NCBI GenBank assembly: GCA_036703315.1
Contig: DATNPH010000024.1
Location: 1-18,407, forward strand
DNA: 18,407 nucleotides
Direction of reading: 5' to 3'
Source: DATNPH01 sp036703315
Lineage (GTDB): Bacteria > Cyanobacteriota > Cyanobacteriia > Cyanobacteriales > Coleofasciculaceae
The position numbers and the translations under genes were made by a program. Numbering within the stretch: the first letter of the stretch is position 1; every line of letters starts with the position of its first letter. A model generated the notes under the pieces. That model was not told where the DNA came from and searched no databases. It saw nothing but the letters and a program-made list of their open reading frames with translations. Shown here one piece after another: positions 7,991-14,744 of the stretch.

Positions 7991-9103
7991 CTAAATCGCC
8001 TCTAAAAATTTCTCTCCTGGCAGGGTTCGCTGTTGCAACTGGCTGTTAATCTGCTCCGCAGCGGCTAATCCAGAATTTATTGCACCTTCTATTAGATTGC
8101 CTCCACACCAATCGCCACAACAAACTAAAGGCGATGCTGTGGAGGCGTCGAGGTAGTCTCGATTCAAGGGACGACAGGGAAAGGCATAGCGCCATCGGTG
8201 AACTTGAAACCAATTGGGGGTATCGAGCCAGGGAATTAGCAACTGTGCAGCACGGGATAATAGTTGCTGTCCAGCTGGGTTTAAATCCTCCGCATCTAGG
8301 TAACGTTTTGCAAACTCAGCAGTGCTTTGCAGGACGAAGATGGGCACCCCAGAATCTGGGCGCTTGCTGCTGTCTAAGCCAATCCAGGCTAAGTCAGAGT
8401 TATTTGATAAGGTACAAGCTTTCCATTCGGGAAGAGGGAATTCAGGCGTTGCTCCTACTGAGTACCCTGCGATCACACTGAGGCAAGGGTTAAACTCGAC
8501 AGAGCGCAGAGTATCTACAAATGCCGCAGGTAGACAAGTTTGAGCTAAGGGTTCTAGTAGCATCAAGGCTTGGGGGGCTGGAATCGCCAAGACAACTGCC
8601 TTTGCTGTTAGCTCGGTTTGTGTTTCAGCCGTTGGCTCAAGGGCGAGATGCCAGGTGCTATCGGCGGTTGGAGTGATGGAGTGTACTCGTCGGTTTAGCC
8701 AAACTTCTAGATTAGTGGCGAGAATTTTAGCAACGGCTGTCATTCCCTCTGGTGCCACGTAACGGTTCATCAGTAAAGGGTTAGGGGTTAGGGGTGAAGG
8801 CTGAGAATGACTTTTGACTCCACAGTCCGGTTGTGCCGCTTTAAGTTCGTAAATCGTATTAGTCCAAGTCTGGAGAATGCCACGGTTTACTAACAGATCA
8901 ATCAGTTGCTGCAACAACTTTCCTTGTGGTTCCAGGTATCGCACCCCATGATCAGCACGGGTATCCTGAAGGCGTCGCGTTGCCACTCGTCCCCCGACAC
9001 CACGGGACTTTTCAATAATTACCACTTGATACCCAACCTGGTGCAGCTGTTGGGCGCAGGTGAGTCCTGCTAAACCAGCACCAATAATGGCGACATCAAA
9101 CAC
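7991..9103 (-). CDS. Renalase-like NAD(P)/FAD-dependent oxidoreductase
   Basis: A 370-residue flavoprotein of the amine oxidase/renalase-like group (COG3380 type). The Rossmann FAD-binding motif is at the N-terminus: VAIIGAGLAGLTCAQQL (Gly8, Gly10, Gly13), Glu31 at the end of the second strand, and GVGGRVATRR at 36-45. The C-terminus has CGDWCGGNLIEGAINSGLAAA, the second FAD-binding segment of this superfamily. The substrate cannot be read from the sequence. A stretch reading PLTPNPL at about 103-109 is encoded by the heptanucleotide repeat TTAGGGG and looks like a repeat tolerated in a surface loop. The gene diverges from the YaaW-family gene with only 41 bp between the starts. Confidence 0.9.
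   Translation of the reverse strand: MFDVAIIGAGLAGLTCAQQLHQVGYQVVIIEKSRGVGGRVATRRLQDTRADHGVRYLEPQGKLLQQLIDLLVNRGILQTWTNTIYELKAAQPDCGVKSHSQPSPLTPNPLLMNRYVAPEGMTAVAKILATNLEVWLNRRVHSITPTADSTWHLALEPTAETQTELTAKAVVLAIPAPQALMLLEPLAQTCLPAAFVDTLRSVEFNPCLSVIAGYSVGATPEFPLPEWKACTLSNNSDLAWIGLDSSKRPDSGVPIFVLQSTAEFAKRYLDAEDLNPAGQQLLSRAAQLLIPWLDTPNWFQVHRWRYAFPCRPLNRDYLDASTASPLVCCGDWCGGNLIEGAINSGLAAAEQINSQLQQRTLPGEKFLEAI
8774..8797. repeat. TTAGGGG heptanucleotide repeat inside coding sequence
   Basis: Two exact TTAGGGG units at 8781-8794, flanked by partial units (AAAGGG before, a further TGAAGG after), lie within the FAD oxidoreductase gene. This is the type of short tandemly repeated heptamer common between cyanobacterial genes. 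Here it is read in the minus-strand frame as SPLTPNPLL without breaking the gene. Confidence 0.7.
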
Positions 9104-9144
9104 AATTGATGCTCCTCGTGCATTGAATCAATAGAAGTAGAATA

Positions 9145-10026
9145 ATGGACAATACTGAATCTGGGGTTGTGGAGGGAACGACGTTGGATGAGCTAAGAGC
9201 CGCGTTAGAGTTAGCTACGGAAGAAGAACTACAGCAGCTGACGGAAATTTTATTCCGCCGCAAGTTTAACCCGTTAGATTATGTTCAGACACCTGACCCG
9301 ATAGAAATTCAAAGCCGAGATCGTGAGGCTTGGTTGGATGCCTTGGAGGAGCGATTTCGCTTTTTGGCGGCAGATGGGATGACAGTGCTAAGGGGACGCA
9401 CCCAGGAATTCACCTACAGACAAGCGCTGATTCAAGTTTGTCATTATCTGAAGCTTCCTTATTCTAAACGGCTGACTACTACTGATTTAGAGGCAGAGAT
9501 ATTTCTCAATTTGATGGGTAGAGCTTGGAAACGTTTACCCGCATCAGAAAAGAAATCGTTGACAGCAAAGGTGCAGCGATCGCTTGCTCAAGCTAACCTT
9601 ACTGAGCCACTACCGGTACACATCCAACATGACCCTATGGGTATACTCATCAAAGGCGGCAGTGCCCTAGCTGTGAGTTCAATCCTTAAGCCGATACTGC
9701 TACAACAGATGGCACGTCAATCTGCCATTCATTTTGCTCGTTATCAAGTTGCAAAAGAAACCATTGTTCAGGGTGGTGCAGCGGCGGCAGCCCAGTTTCA
9801 GCACTACTTGACGCTGCAAACGGCAAAGCGGGGAATGGCGATGAATGCAGCTCGTTATGGTGCTACTCGGAGTGTGTTTGCGCTCCTAGGACCGGTACTA
9901 TGGGGGTATTTCTTTGCTGATCTAGGCTGGCGAGCGATCGCCACAAATTACGGTCGCATCATCCCCACTATCTTTGCTCTAGCACAAATTCGTCTTACTC
10001 GCACTCAATGCTGGGAGCCAGTTTGA
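9145..10026 (+). CDS. YaaW/UPF0174 family protein
   Basis: A 293-residue protein resembling E. coli YaaW (UPF0174). The middle segment, QALIQVCHYLKLPYSKRLTT followed by DLEAEIFLNLMGRAWKRLPASEKKS, aligns by eye with YaaW's LLDVSKRLKLKADKEMSTFEIE and NTWKKMDEEHKQEF. The C-terminus has the YGRIIPTIFALAQIRL segment matching YaaW's VTIPAVLQIACLR. Residues about 165-265 are rich in Ala and Gly with hydrophobic stretches and may associate with membrane. Family function is unknown. The start ATG sits directly after AGTAGAATA, with no strong ribosome site. The promoter must lie within the 41-bp divergent gap or inside the neighbouring gene. Confidence 0.8.
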   Translation: MDNTESGVVEGTTLDELRAALELATEEELQQLTEILFRRKFNPLDYVQTPDPIEIQSRDREAWLDALEERFRFLAADGMTVLRGRTQEFTYRQALIQVCHYLKLPYSKRLTTTDLEAEIFLNLMGRAWKRLPASEKKSLTAKVQRSLAQANLTEPLPVHIQHDPMGILIKGGSALAVSSILKPILLQQMARQSAIHFARYQVAKETIVQGGAAAAAQFQHYLTLQTAKRGMAMNAARYGATRSVFALLGPVLWGYFFADLGWRAIATNYGRIIPTIFALAQIRLTRTQCWEPV

Positions 10027-10032
10027 TAATCA

Positions 10033-10053
10033 ATTCAAAATTCAAAATTCAAA
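10033..10053. repeat. (ATTCAAA)3 heptanucleotide repeat
   Basis: Three exact head-to-tail ATTCAAA units lie just after the stop of the YaaW-family gene. It is a typical cyanobacterial short tandemly repeated repetitive sequence. No function can be assigned. Confidence 0.9.
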
Positions 10054-10160
10054 ATGGGGAAACTTAATGCTGGCAGCCATGTTGGTTGCTTCCTAAATGC
10101 AAATTAAATGTACAACAGTTTAGTATTAGGCACTCAGCTAGTGAAAGTGAGACATCGAGA

Positions 10161-11558
10161 GTGAGGGTTGAGAAGTTACGCCAAGTCTCAAAACTCACAC
10201 TACAAAACTGTTTAAGCCGACATCCAGAACACGGCTTGCAAGGCGCTTGGAATTGTGCTCAAATCGGGCTTTTTTTACTTCCCTGGTTCCCTACCCTGGG
10301 ACTGGTGAATGTAGCATTGGCTCTGCTAGGACTGTGGCGACGACAGTATCGCACCATGGTTCAACGCCGTCTGAATTGGGGATTGGCTATCCTTAGTGGT
10401 TGGCTCATCATCACCTGTTGCTTTGCAAACAGCCCCTCAGAAGCTTTTCTCGGCTTAGCTAATTTAATACCGTATTTCCTGTTTTTTGCCACCTTCAGTA
10501 CTCTGTTTCAAAGCATCGGTCAGCTGCGGCAATTGGCAAAGATTCTTGTTGTTGGTTCCTTGCCTGTAGTGATTCTAGGCTTTGGGCAGTTGTTTTTGGG
10601 ATGGGCTGGCTCAGAACAGTTACAAGGTGTGAGCGGTTGGCTAATTCTACCTGGCGGCAATCCTCCAGGTCGGATGTCTTCCGTATTCATGTACGCCAAT
10701 ATCTTGGCAGTTTATCTCCAGATGGCGTTTATTTTGGGGTTAGGGCTGTGGATTGAGACATTTCAATCGCTACGACAGCGTGGGGATAAGTTCCAAGGCG
10801 TTCAGCTTTTGGTTTGGAGTGTGTTGGTTATAAGTAATGCGATCGCGCTTATCCTAACCAATTCTCGCAATGTTTGGGCGATCGCGGTTTTAGCTTGCCT
10901 TGCCTTTGCGCTTTACGTGGGCTGGCGCTGGCTTGTGCTAGGAGTCACTGCTGCTGCAACTACCATCCTCTGGGCAGCTTTTGGTCCTGAGTTGGGGCGT
11001 CAATCACTGCGTAGCTTAGTTCCCGCTTTCTTCTGGGCGCGGCTTTCTGACCAGTTGTATCCTAACCGACCCGTAGCTCAGTTGCGGTCAACTCAGTGGC
11101 AGTTTGCCTGGTCAATGACTCAGGAACGTCCTCTGATGGGTTGGGGGTTACGGAATTTCACTCCACTATATCAAGCCAAAATGCACCTTTGGCTGGGACA
11201 TCCCCACAACTTGCTGCTGATGTTGATGGCTGAGACTGGCATTCCAGCAACACTGCTATTCTGTGGCTTAGTTTGCTGGGTTTTGGCTCAAGGGGTTTTG
11301 CTGTTAGGTACCAAGTTAGATGTCGAAGCACCAACAGCTAAATATCAGTGGCATCAAGATAAATTAATTCTCTTCACTTTTTTGGTGGCTTTCGCAGGCT
11401 GTACCCTATTCAACTTGCTGGATGTAACGATATTTGATTTGCGAGTTAGTGTATTGGGTTGGTTATTATTATCTGCAATTTGTGGTGTCGTGTATCAGTA
11501 TCAAGGAACTCTTCTTTGGCGATACGTTGAAAAAGCAACTGATCAAGGTCAGCGATAA
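10161..11558 (+). CDS. O-antigen ligase / Wzy-C family polytopic membrane protein
   Basis: About 465 residues from the GTG at 10161. A family of membrane glycosyl-transfer enzymes (WaaL ligases, Wzy polymerases and relatives such as IctB) is indicated by about ten hydrophobic segments and by the conserved C-terminal part: ILTNSRNVWAIAV, then MTQERPLMGWGLRNFTPLYQ, then GHPHNLLLMLMAETGIPATLLF with HPHN at 347-350. That loop is the characteristic WaaL/Wzy_C motif. The substrate (lipopolysaccharide O-chain, another glycan, or glycoprotein) is unknown. The start is uncertain: the frame is open upstream to a TTG at 10086, which would add 25 residues of poorly conserved-looking sequence; GTG 10161 is preferred because VEKLRQ and the following text look protein-like. 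It is less like IctB than like general O-antigen ligases. Confidence 0.87.
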   Translation: MRVEKLRQVSKLTLQNCLSRHPEHGLQGAWNCAQIGLFLLPWFPTLGLVNVALALLGLWRRQYRTMVQRRLNWGLAILSGWLIITCCFANSPSEAFLGLANLIPYFLFFATFSTLFQSIGQLRQLAKILVVGSLPVVILGFGQLFLGWAGSEQLQGVSGWLILPGGNPPGRMSSVFMYANILAVYLQMAFILGLGLWIETFQSLRQRGDKFQGVQLLVWSVLVISNAIALILTNSRNVWAIAVLACLAFALYVGWRWLVLGVTAAATTILWAAFGPELGRQSLRSLVPAFFWARLSDQLYPNRPVAQLRSTQWQFAWSMTQERPLMGWGLRNFTPLYQAKMHLWLGHPHNLLLMLMAETGIPATLLFCGLVCWVLAQGVLLLGTKLDVEAPTAKYQWHQDKLILFTFLVAFAGCTLFNLLDVTIFDLRVSVLGWLLLSAICGVVYQYQGTLLWRYVEKATDQGQR

Positions 11559-11739
11559 GCGATCGCTTCTAATCTAAATTAGCAATTTACACAATTGTAG
11601 CAATCACTGAAATTTCAAGCTGCCCTCAGAACAGCTACGTTAATCCTCGGATTCATTACTGAATAATTTGCTCTTAAAATTGCGTTTGTGAATACTTATA
11701 TCGATCTCCTAAATGTTCGCTACAAATAATTTTATTTTT

Positions 11740-11767
11740 CCCCCCTTAACAAGGGGGGTTAGGGGGG
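11740..11767. repeat. G/C-tract palindromic repeat (CCCCCCTT-AAGGGGGG)
   Basis: A perfect 8-bp stem CCCCCCTT (11740-11747) / AAGGGGGG (11751-11758) with a 3-nt loop is followed by TTA and another G6 run (11762-11767). This compact element resembles a dispersed repeat often met between cyanobacterial genes. There is no T-run after the stem on the plus strand, so it is not a textbook terminator for the upstream gene, though it would be a strong hairpin in RNA. The rest of the roughly 290-bp gap holds nothing recognised apart from a HIP1 site near 11560. Confidence 0.75.
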
Positions 11768-11852
11768 TGCATTTGTAGCAGTGTTTAATGAAATTGATAT
11801 TAGTGCTCTGAGTTCGACGACGCGCACAGTCTGAAGTAATGACGAGGATAAA

Positions 11853-12872
11853 ATGACTCAATCTGAGTTTGATGGGGTAGATCAAAGTTTTGTTGCAAAA
11901 CTGCCTAATGTATGGCATATCCATTCTGGCTCTAAAAGACAGCCAGGAAAAAAAGACGAGGCTGACAATATTTTCCTGCACAAGAACTACATTACTATTG
12001 GTTGCGAAAAAATAGGTGATATTAAAAATATAAATCCTGACCGTAAGGCTTTAAAAGCTAAGCTTACCGAGTGCTACCCAGATGATAAGCCTAAAAGTAT
12101 TTCCCAGGATGTCGGTAATATTTGGCGATTTGTATATGAAATTCAAATAGGTGACATTATTGTATATCCATCAAAGCCAAAGCGTGAGCGTAAAATCCAT
12201 ATTGGTCGAGTGAATGGTTCATACAAATATGACGAAAGCCTTAGTAAAAAATTTAGACATTTTCGTCCAGTTGAATGGCTCTTTTCACGTCCCTACAATG
12301 AATTTAGCGAAGACGCTATTGAAGAAATGCGCTTTCGATTGACTGTTGTCGAAGTAAAAAAACATAGTCACGCTCACAAAGAGATTCTTAAAGCGATCGC
12401 GCTTAAGGAAATTGATATTGCACAGCAGCGTGCCGAGGCTGATGGTACCTTCAACCCCGAAAGTATCGAAGATGCCAGAGAGCGAACTTTTGCCTCTATT
12501 GTGCGACGCCGAGGGCAATCTAAGTTTCGTGAAAGTTTACTCACAGCGTACAACTCCTGTTGTGCTATTACAGGTTGTGATGCAGAACCAGCCTTGGAAG
12601 CCGCTCACATCATTCCCTACAACGGCACTCAAACCAATCATCCTTCAAATGGGTTATTGCTTCGAGCAGACCTTCACACACTCTTTGACTTACATCTAAT
12701 TGCCATTGACCCAAAGAGTAAAAAAGTACTTGTTGCCCCTAGTTTAAGAAATACAAGTTATGGTGAGCTTGAGGGAAAATCGATAACCATGCCTAGATCT
12801 AAAGATTCTTACCCCAATGAACAGGCTCTTGAACGGCATTGCCAACAGTGTGATTGGTGTGACGGGTCTTGA
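11853..12872 (+). CDS. HNH endonuclease with N-terminal EVE/PUA-like sensor domain (putative modification-dependent restriction enzyme)
   Basis: A 339-residue two-domain protein. Residues about 18-170 (VWHIHSG, YITIGCEKIGDI, LKAKLTECYPDDKPKSI, WRFVYEIQIGDIIVYPSK, IHIGRVNGSYKYD, RPVEWL) resemble the PUA/EVE-like domain found N-terminal to Mrr-type nucleases and other type IV restriction proteins, thought to recognise modified bases. Residues about 210-290 form an HNH nuclease: CCAITGC at 236-242, AAHIIPY with His252, HPSNGLLLRADLHTLFD with Asn266 and His275. This suggests cleavage of DNA carrying modified bases, for example phage hydroxymethylcytosine; the target is inference. GAGGA at 11844-11848 is a good ribosome site and supports this ATG. 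No methyltransferase is adjacent, as expected for a stand-alone type IV enzyme. The gene looks more AT-rich than its neighbours, in keeping with transfer. Confidence 0.85.
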   Translation: MTQSEFDGVDQSFVAKLPNVWHIHSGSKRQPGKKDEADNIFLHKNYITIGCEKIGDIKNINPDRKALKAKLTECYPDDKPKSISQDVGNIWRFVYEIQIGDIIVYPSKPKRERKIHIGRVNGSYKYDESLSKKFRHFRPVEWLFSRPYNEFSEDAIEEMRFRLTVVEVKKHSHAHKEILKAIALKEIDIAQQRAEADGTFNPESIEDARERTFASIVRRRGQSKFRESLLTAYNSCCAITGCDAEPALEAAHIIPYNGTQTNHPSNGLLLRADLHTLFDLHLIAIDPKSKKVLVAPSLRNTSYGELEGKSITMPRSKDSYPNEQALERHCQQCDWCDGS

Positions 12873-12876
12873 TTAG

Positions 12877-12922
12877 AAGCCAACGGCTAGCCTTAGCGTA
12901 GCGACCCGATAGCGCTTGGCTT
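12877..12922. repeat. Imperfect palindrome after the HNH gene
   Basis: AAGCCAA (12877-12883) pairs with TTGGCTT (12916-12922) around a GC-rich core that contains GCTAGC and the word CCTTAGCGTAGCG, which resembles a dispersed cyanobacterial repeat. It sits 4 bp after the stop of the endonuclease gene. It could act as a transcript end for that gene, but there is no T-run. Confidence 0.45.
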
Positions 12923-12967
12923 AGAATGATCACAAACCCTTTGAACACGAGGTAGGGTGAAACGGCT

Positions 12968-13621
12968 GTGGCTCAGGAGCGGGTAAAACAAACAATCAGG
13001 GAGCGCGTAATTTCCAGTCAAGCCAGCCATTACGCGCTATTGGGGTTGCATCCTAGTGCGTCACCCCTAGAAATTCGACGTGCCTATCGGGAACTCAGCA
13101 AGCGGTATCATCCAGATACCACTGACTTACCAACTGAGACAGCAACTAGAAAATTTCAACAACTTAATGAAGCTTACGCTACTTTAAGCAATCCAGAGCG
13201 GCGAGTTCTGTATGACCAAAAAATTGGCTATTCACGCCTTAATGTGATTCAGGCACCTCCAGGCTTAAACACTCCGGTTAACCAACCCCAACGGACGTAT
13301 AAATCTTCAGCTTATCTTGACCCAACTGACCGCCCTCTCTCAGCGGGGGAGATTTTTGCTCTATTTATTCTAGGCTTAACCTTTCTGGGTTGCTTAGTGT
13401 TAGCGATCGCCATTGGGTTAACACGAGGCGAATCCGCTTTCCAAGTTCCTCCGACTAGCCGCAATGACTTACCAATACACAAACAGACCCTAGATACTGT
13501 CTCCGTTGAAAATCAGCTCCTGTCAGACAATCCGACGGTGACAACCAAGGCTCCAGCAATTCCTAAATTTTCTGAACCGACACATACTAGTTCAAAGGAC
13601 TTAGTAGTTGACAACGCCTAA
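12968..13621 (+). CDS. J-domain (DnaJ-like) membrane protein
   Basis: A 217-residue protein starting at GTG. Residues 21-83 form a J-domain: HYALLGLHPSASPLEIRRAYR, the HPD motif at 48-50 (YHPDTTD) and FQQLNEAYATLSNPERRVLYD. J-domains stimulate the ATPase of Hsp70 (DnaK) partners. It is followed by a Pro-rich linker (95-128), one hydrophobic segment at about 129-151 (IFALFILGLTFLGCLVLAIAIGL) and a polar 65-residue tail. There is no zinc-finger or substrate-binding domain, so this is a type III J-protein that probably recruits Hsp70 to a membrane (plasma or thylakoid; which is unknown). It lies 32 bp upstream of the DUF3143 gene and the two probably form a pair. Confidence 0.9.
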   Translation: MAQERVKQTIRERVISSQASHYALLGLHPSASPLEIRRAYRELSKRYHPDTTDLPTETATRKFQQLNEAYATLSNPERRVLYDQKIGYSRLNVIQAPPGLNTPVNQPQRTYKSSAYLDPTDRPLSAGEIFALFILGLTFLGCLVLAIAIGLTRGESAFQVPPTSRNDLPIHKQTLDTVSVENQLLSDNPTVTTKAPAIPKFSEPTHTSSKDLVVDNA

Positions 13622-13653
13622 GCCACCCAAAACTTAAAACTCCTCTACTCCCT

Positions 13654-13926
13654 ATGGCACTTCCCTCAGCGGACACCCCTTTATATAATCATCCTCTCCC
13701 TGAAATAGAACAGTGGCTGCAAGCGCAGGGATGTGAACAAGACCGAAATGATCTACACTGCTGGCGTGTTGAGCGACCCGCTTGGAAAGCAGAACTGTGC
13801 CTGGAGGTTGAAGAGCTAACCGTGCGATATCTTGGCGCAGGCGAAGGAGGGCGAGATATTATACGCTCCTTCAAGTACTCCCTCAGTCGTGAAGATGTAG
13901 AAGCTGCAATATTCTCTGGCCCTTAG
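13654..13926 (+). CDS. DUF3143 domain protein
   Basis: A 90-residue protein recognised as the cyanobacterial DUF3143 family: LYNHPLPEIEQWLQAQGCEQD, then LHCWRVERPAWKAELCLEVEELTVRYL, ending in IIRSFKYSLSREDVEAAIFSGP. It is small, soluble and mixed alpha/beta by appearance, with no catalytic motif. Function is unknown. Close spacing behind the J-domain gene on the same strand suggests co-expression and perhaps a role with that chaperone partner; this is inferred from position only. Confidence 0.85.
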   Translation: MALPSADTPLYNHPLPEIEQWLQAQGCEQDRNDLHCWRVERPAWKAELCLEVEELTVRYLGAGEGGRDIIRSFKYSLSREDVEAAIFSGP

Positions 13927-13929
13927 GGG

Positions 13930-13983
13930 ATTGAAAGTTGAAGGTTGAAGGTTGAAGGTTGAAATTTTTAACCTGCAACCTGC
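13930..13983. repeat. GTTGAAG heptanucleotide array forming a hairpin between convergent genes
   Basis: Five heptamer units (ATTGAAA, three GTTGAAG, GTTGAAA) run from 13930 to 13964, followed by two AACCTGC units (13970-13983). The array folds on itself: AGGTTGAAGGTT (13949-13960) pairs with AACCTGCAACCT (13970-13981) at 11 of 12 positions around a 9-nt loop. It lies exactly between the stop of the DUF3143 gene and the stop of uppS, so it would form a hairpin at the 3' end of both transcripts. No T-run follows on either strand. Confidence 0.85.
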
Positions 13984-13994
13984 TAACCTAACCT

Positions 13995-14744
13995 CTAAAC
14001 TTTCCCAAATCGGCGATCGCGTTGCTGATAAGCAAACAAAGCTTGATGAAACTCTGCCCGGTCAAAATCAGGCCAGAGGGCTTGTGTGATATAAAGTTCA
14101 GCATAAGCCATTTGCCATAGCAGGAAGTTGCTCAGGCGCATCTCTCCACTAGTACGGATCAGCAAATCCGGGTCACACACATTGGCGGTGTAGAGGTGAC
14201 GTGAAAACAGCTCATCGTCAATCTCATCCGGTTGGAGTTGACCTTGCTGCACCTGGGTCGCGATCGCACGACAGGCTTGTAAAATTTCCTGTCGTCCCCC
14301 ATAGTTTGTGGCAACAATAAACTGAATTCCGCGATTATTCTGAGTTTCAGTCATTGATCGCTCGATTTGTGATTGGAGCGATCGCGGCAAGGCAGCTAAA
14401 TTTCCCACAAACTGAATCTGCACATTTTCCTCCATCATCTCCTGGAGTTCTCGCATCAAGACCCGCTCAAACAAAGTCATCAAAAATTCGACTTCTTCAA
14501 GCGGACGCCCCCAGTTTTCCGTGGAAAATGCATAGGCCGTGAGTGCTTGGATTCCCCAATCCTTGCAGCAACGCAGCAACTCCTTGAGGGCATCTACTCC
14601 CTGTCGATGCCCCATAATCCGGGGTAGCCCCCGGCGTTTTGCCCAGCGACCATTTCCATCCATAATCACTGCCACATGCCTGGGCAGACGCTCTTGGTCA
14701 AGGTCAATTGGTAGCTTTTTTAAGATAGTTTGCTTAGCAGTCAT
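13995..14744 (-). CDS. uppS: Isoprenyl transferase (undecaprenyl diphosphate synthase)
   Basis: A 249-residue cis-prenyltransferase that condenses isopentenyl diphosphate units on to a farnesyl-type primer to make the polyprenyl carrier lipid used for peptidoglycan and other envelope glycans. The signature HVAVIMDGNGRWAKRRGLPRIMGH at 23-46 includes the magnesium-binding Asp29. AYAFSTENWGRP and the C-terminal DLLIRTSGEMRLSNFLLWQMAYAELY complete the active site. Chain length cannot be fixed from the sequence. Its ATG overlaps the cdaA stop by 4 bp (ATGA), so translation is probably coupled to cdaA. Confidence 0.96.
   Translation of the reverse strand: MTAKQTILKKLPIDLDQERLPRHVAVIMDGNGRWAKRRGLPRIMGHRQGVDALKELLRCCKDWGIQALTAYAFSTENWGRPLEEVEFLMTLFERVLMRELQEMMEENVQIQFVGNLAALPRSLQSQIERSMTETQNNRGIQFIVATNYGGRQEILQACRAIATQVQQGQLQPDEIDDELFSRHLYTANVCDPDLLIRTSGEMRLSNFLLWQMAYAELYITQALWPDFDRAEFHQALFAYQQRDRRFGKV

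Noticed and set aside
10161..11558. Assignment as IctB (inorganic carbon accumulation protein)
   Set aside because: The HPHN loop and overall text fit the wider O-antigen ligase family; the segments I recall as typical of IctB are not evident.
11740..11767. Intrinsic terminator for the O-antigen ligase gene
   Set aside because: The stem is strong but lies about 180 bp after the stop and lacks a following T-run; it is better described as a dispersed repeat.
11709..11981. Minus-strand frame of 90 codons across the G-tract hairpin and the 5' end of the HNH gene
   Set aside because: It is made from the repeat (TPLTPLVKGG is the translated hairpin) and the antisense of a well-supported gene.
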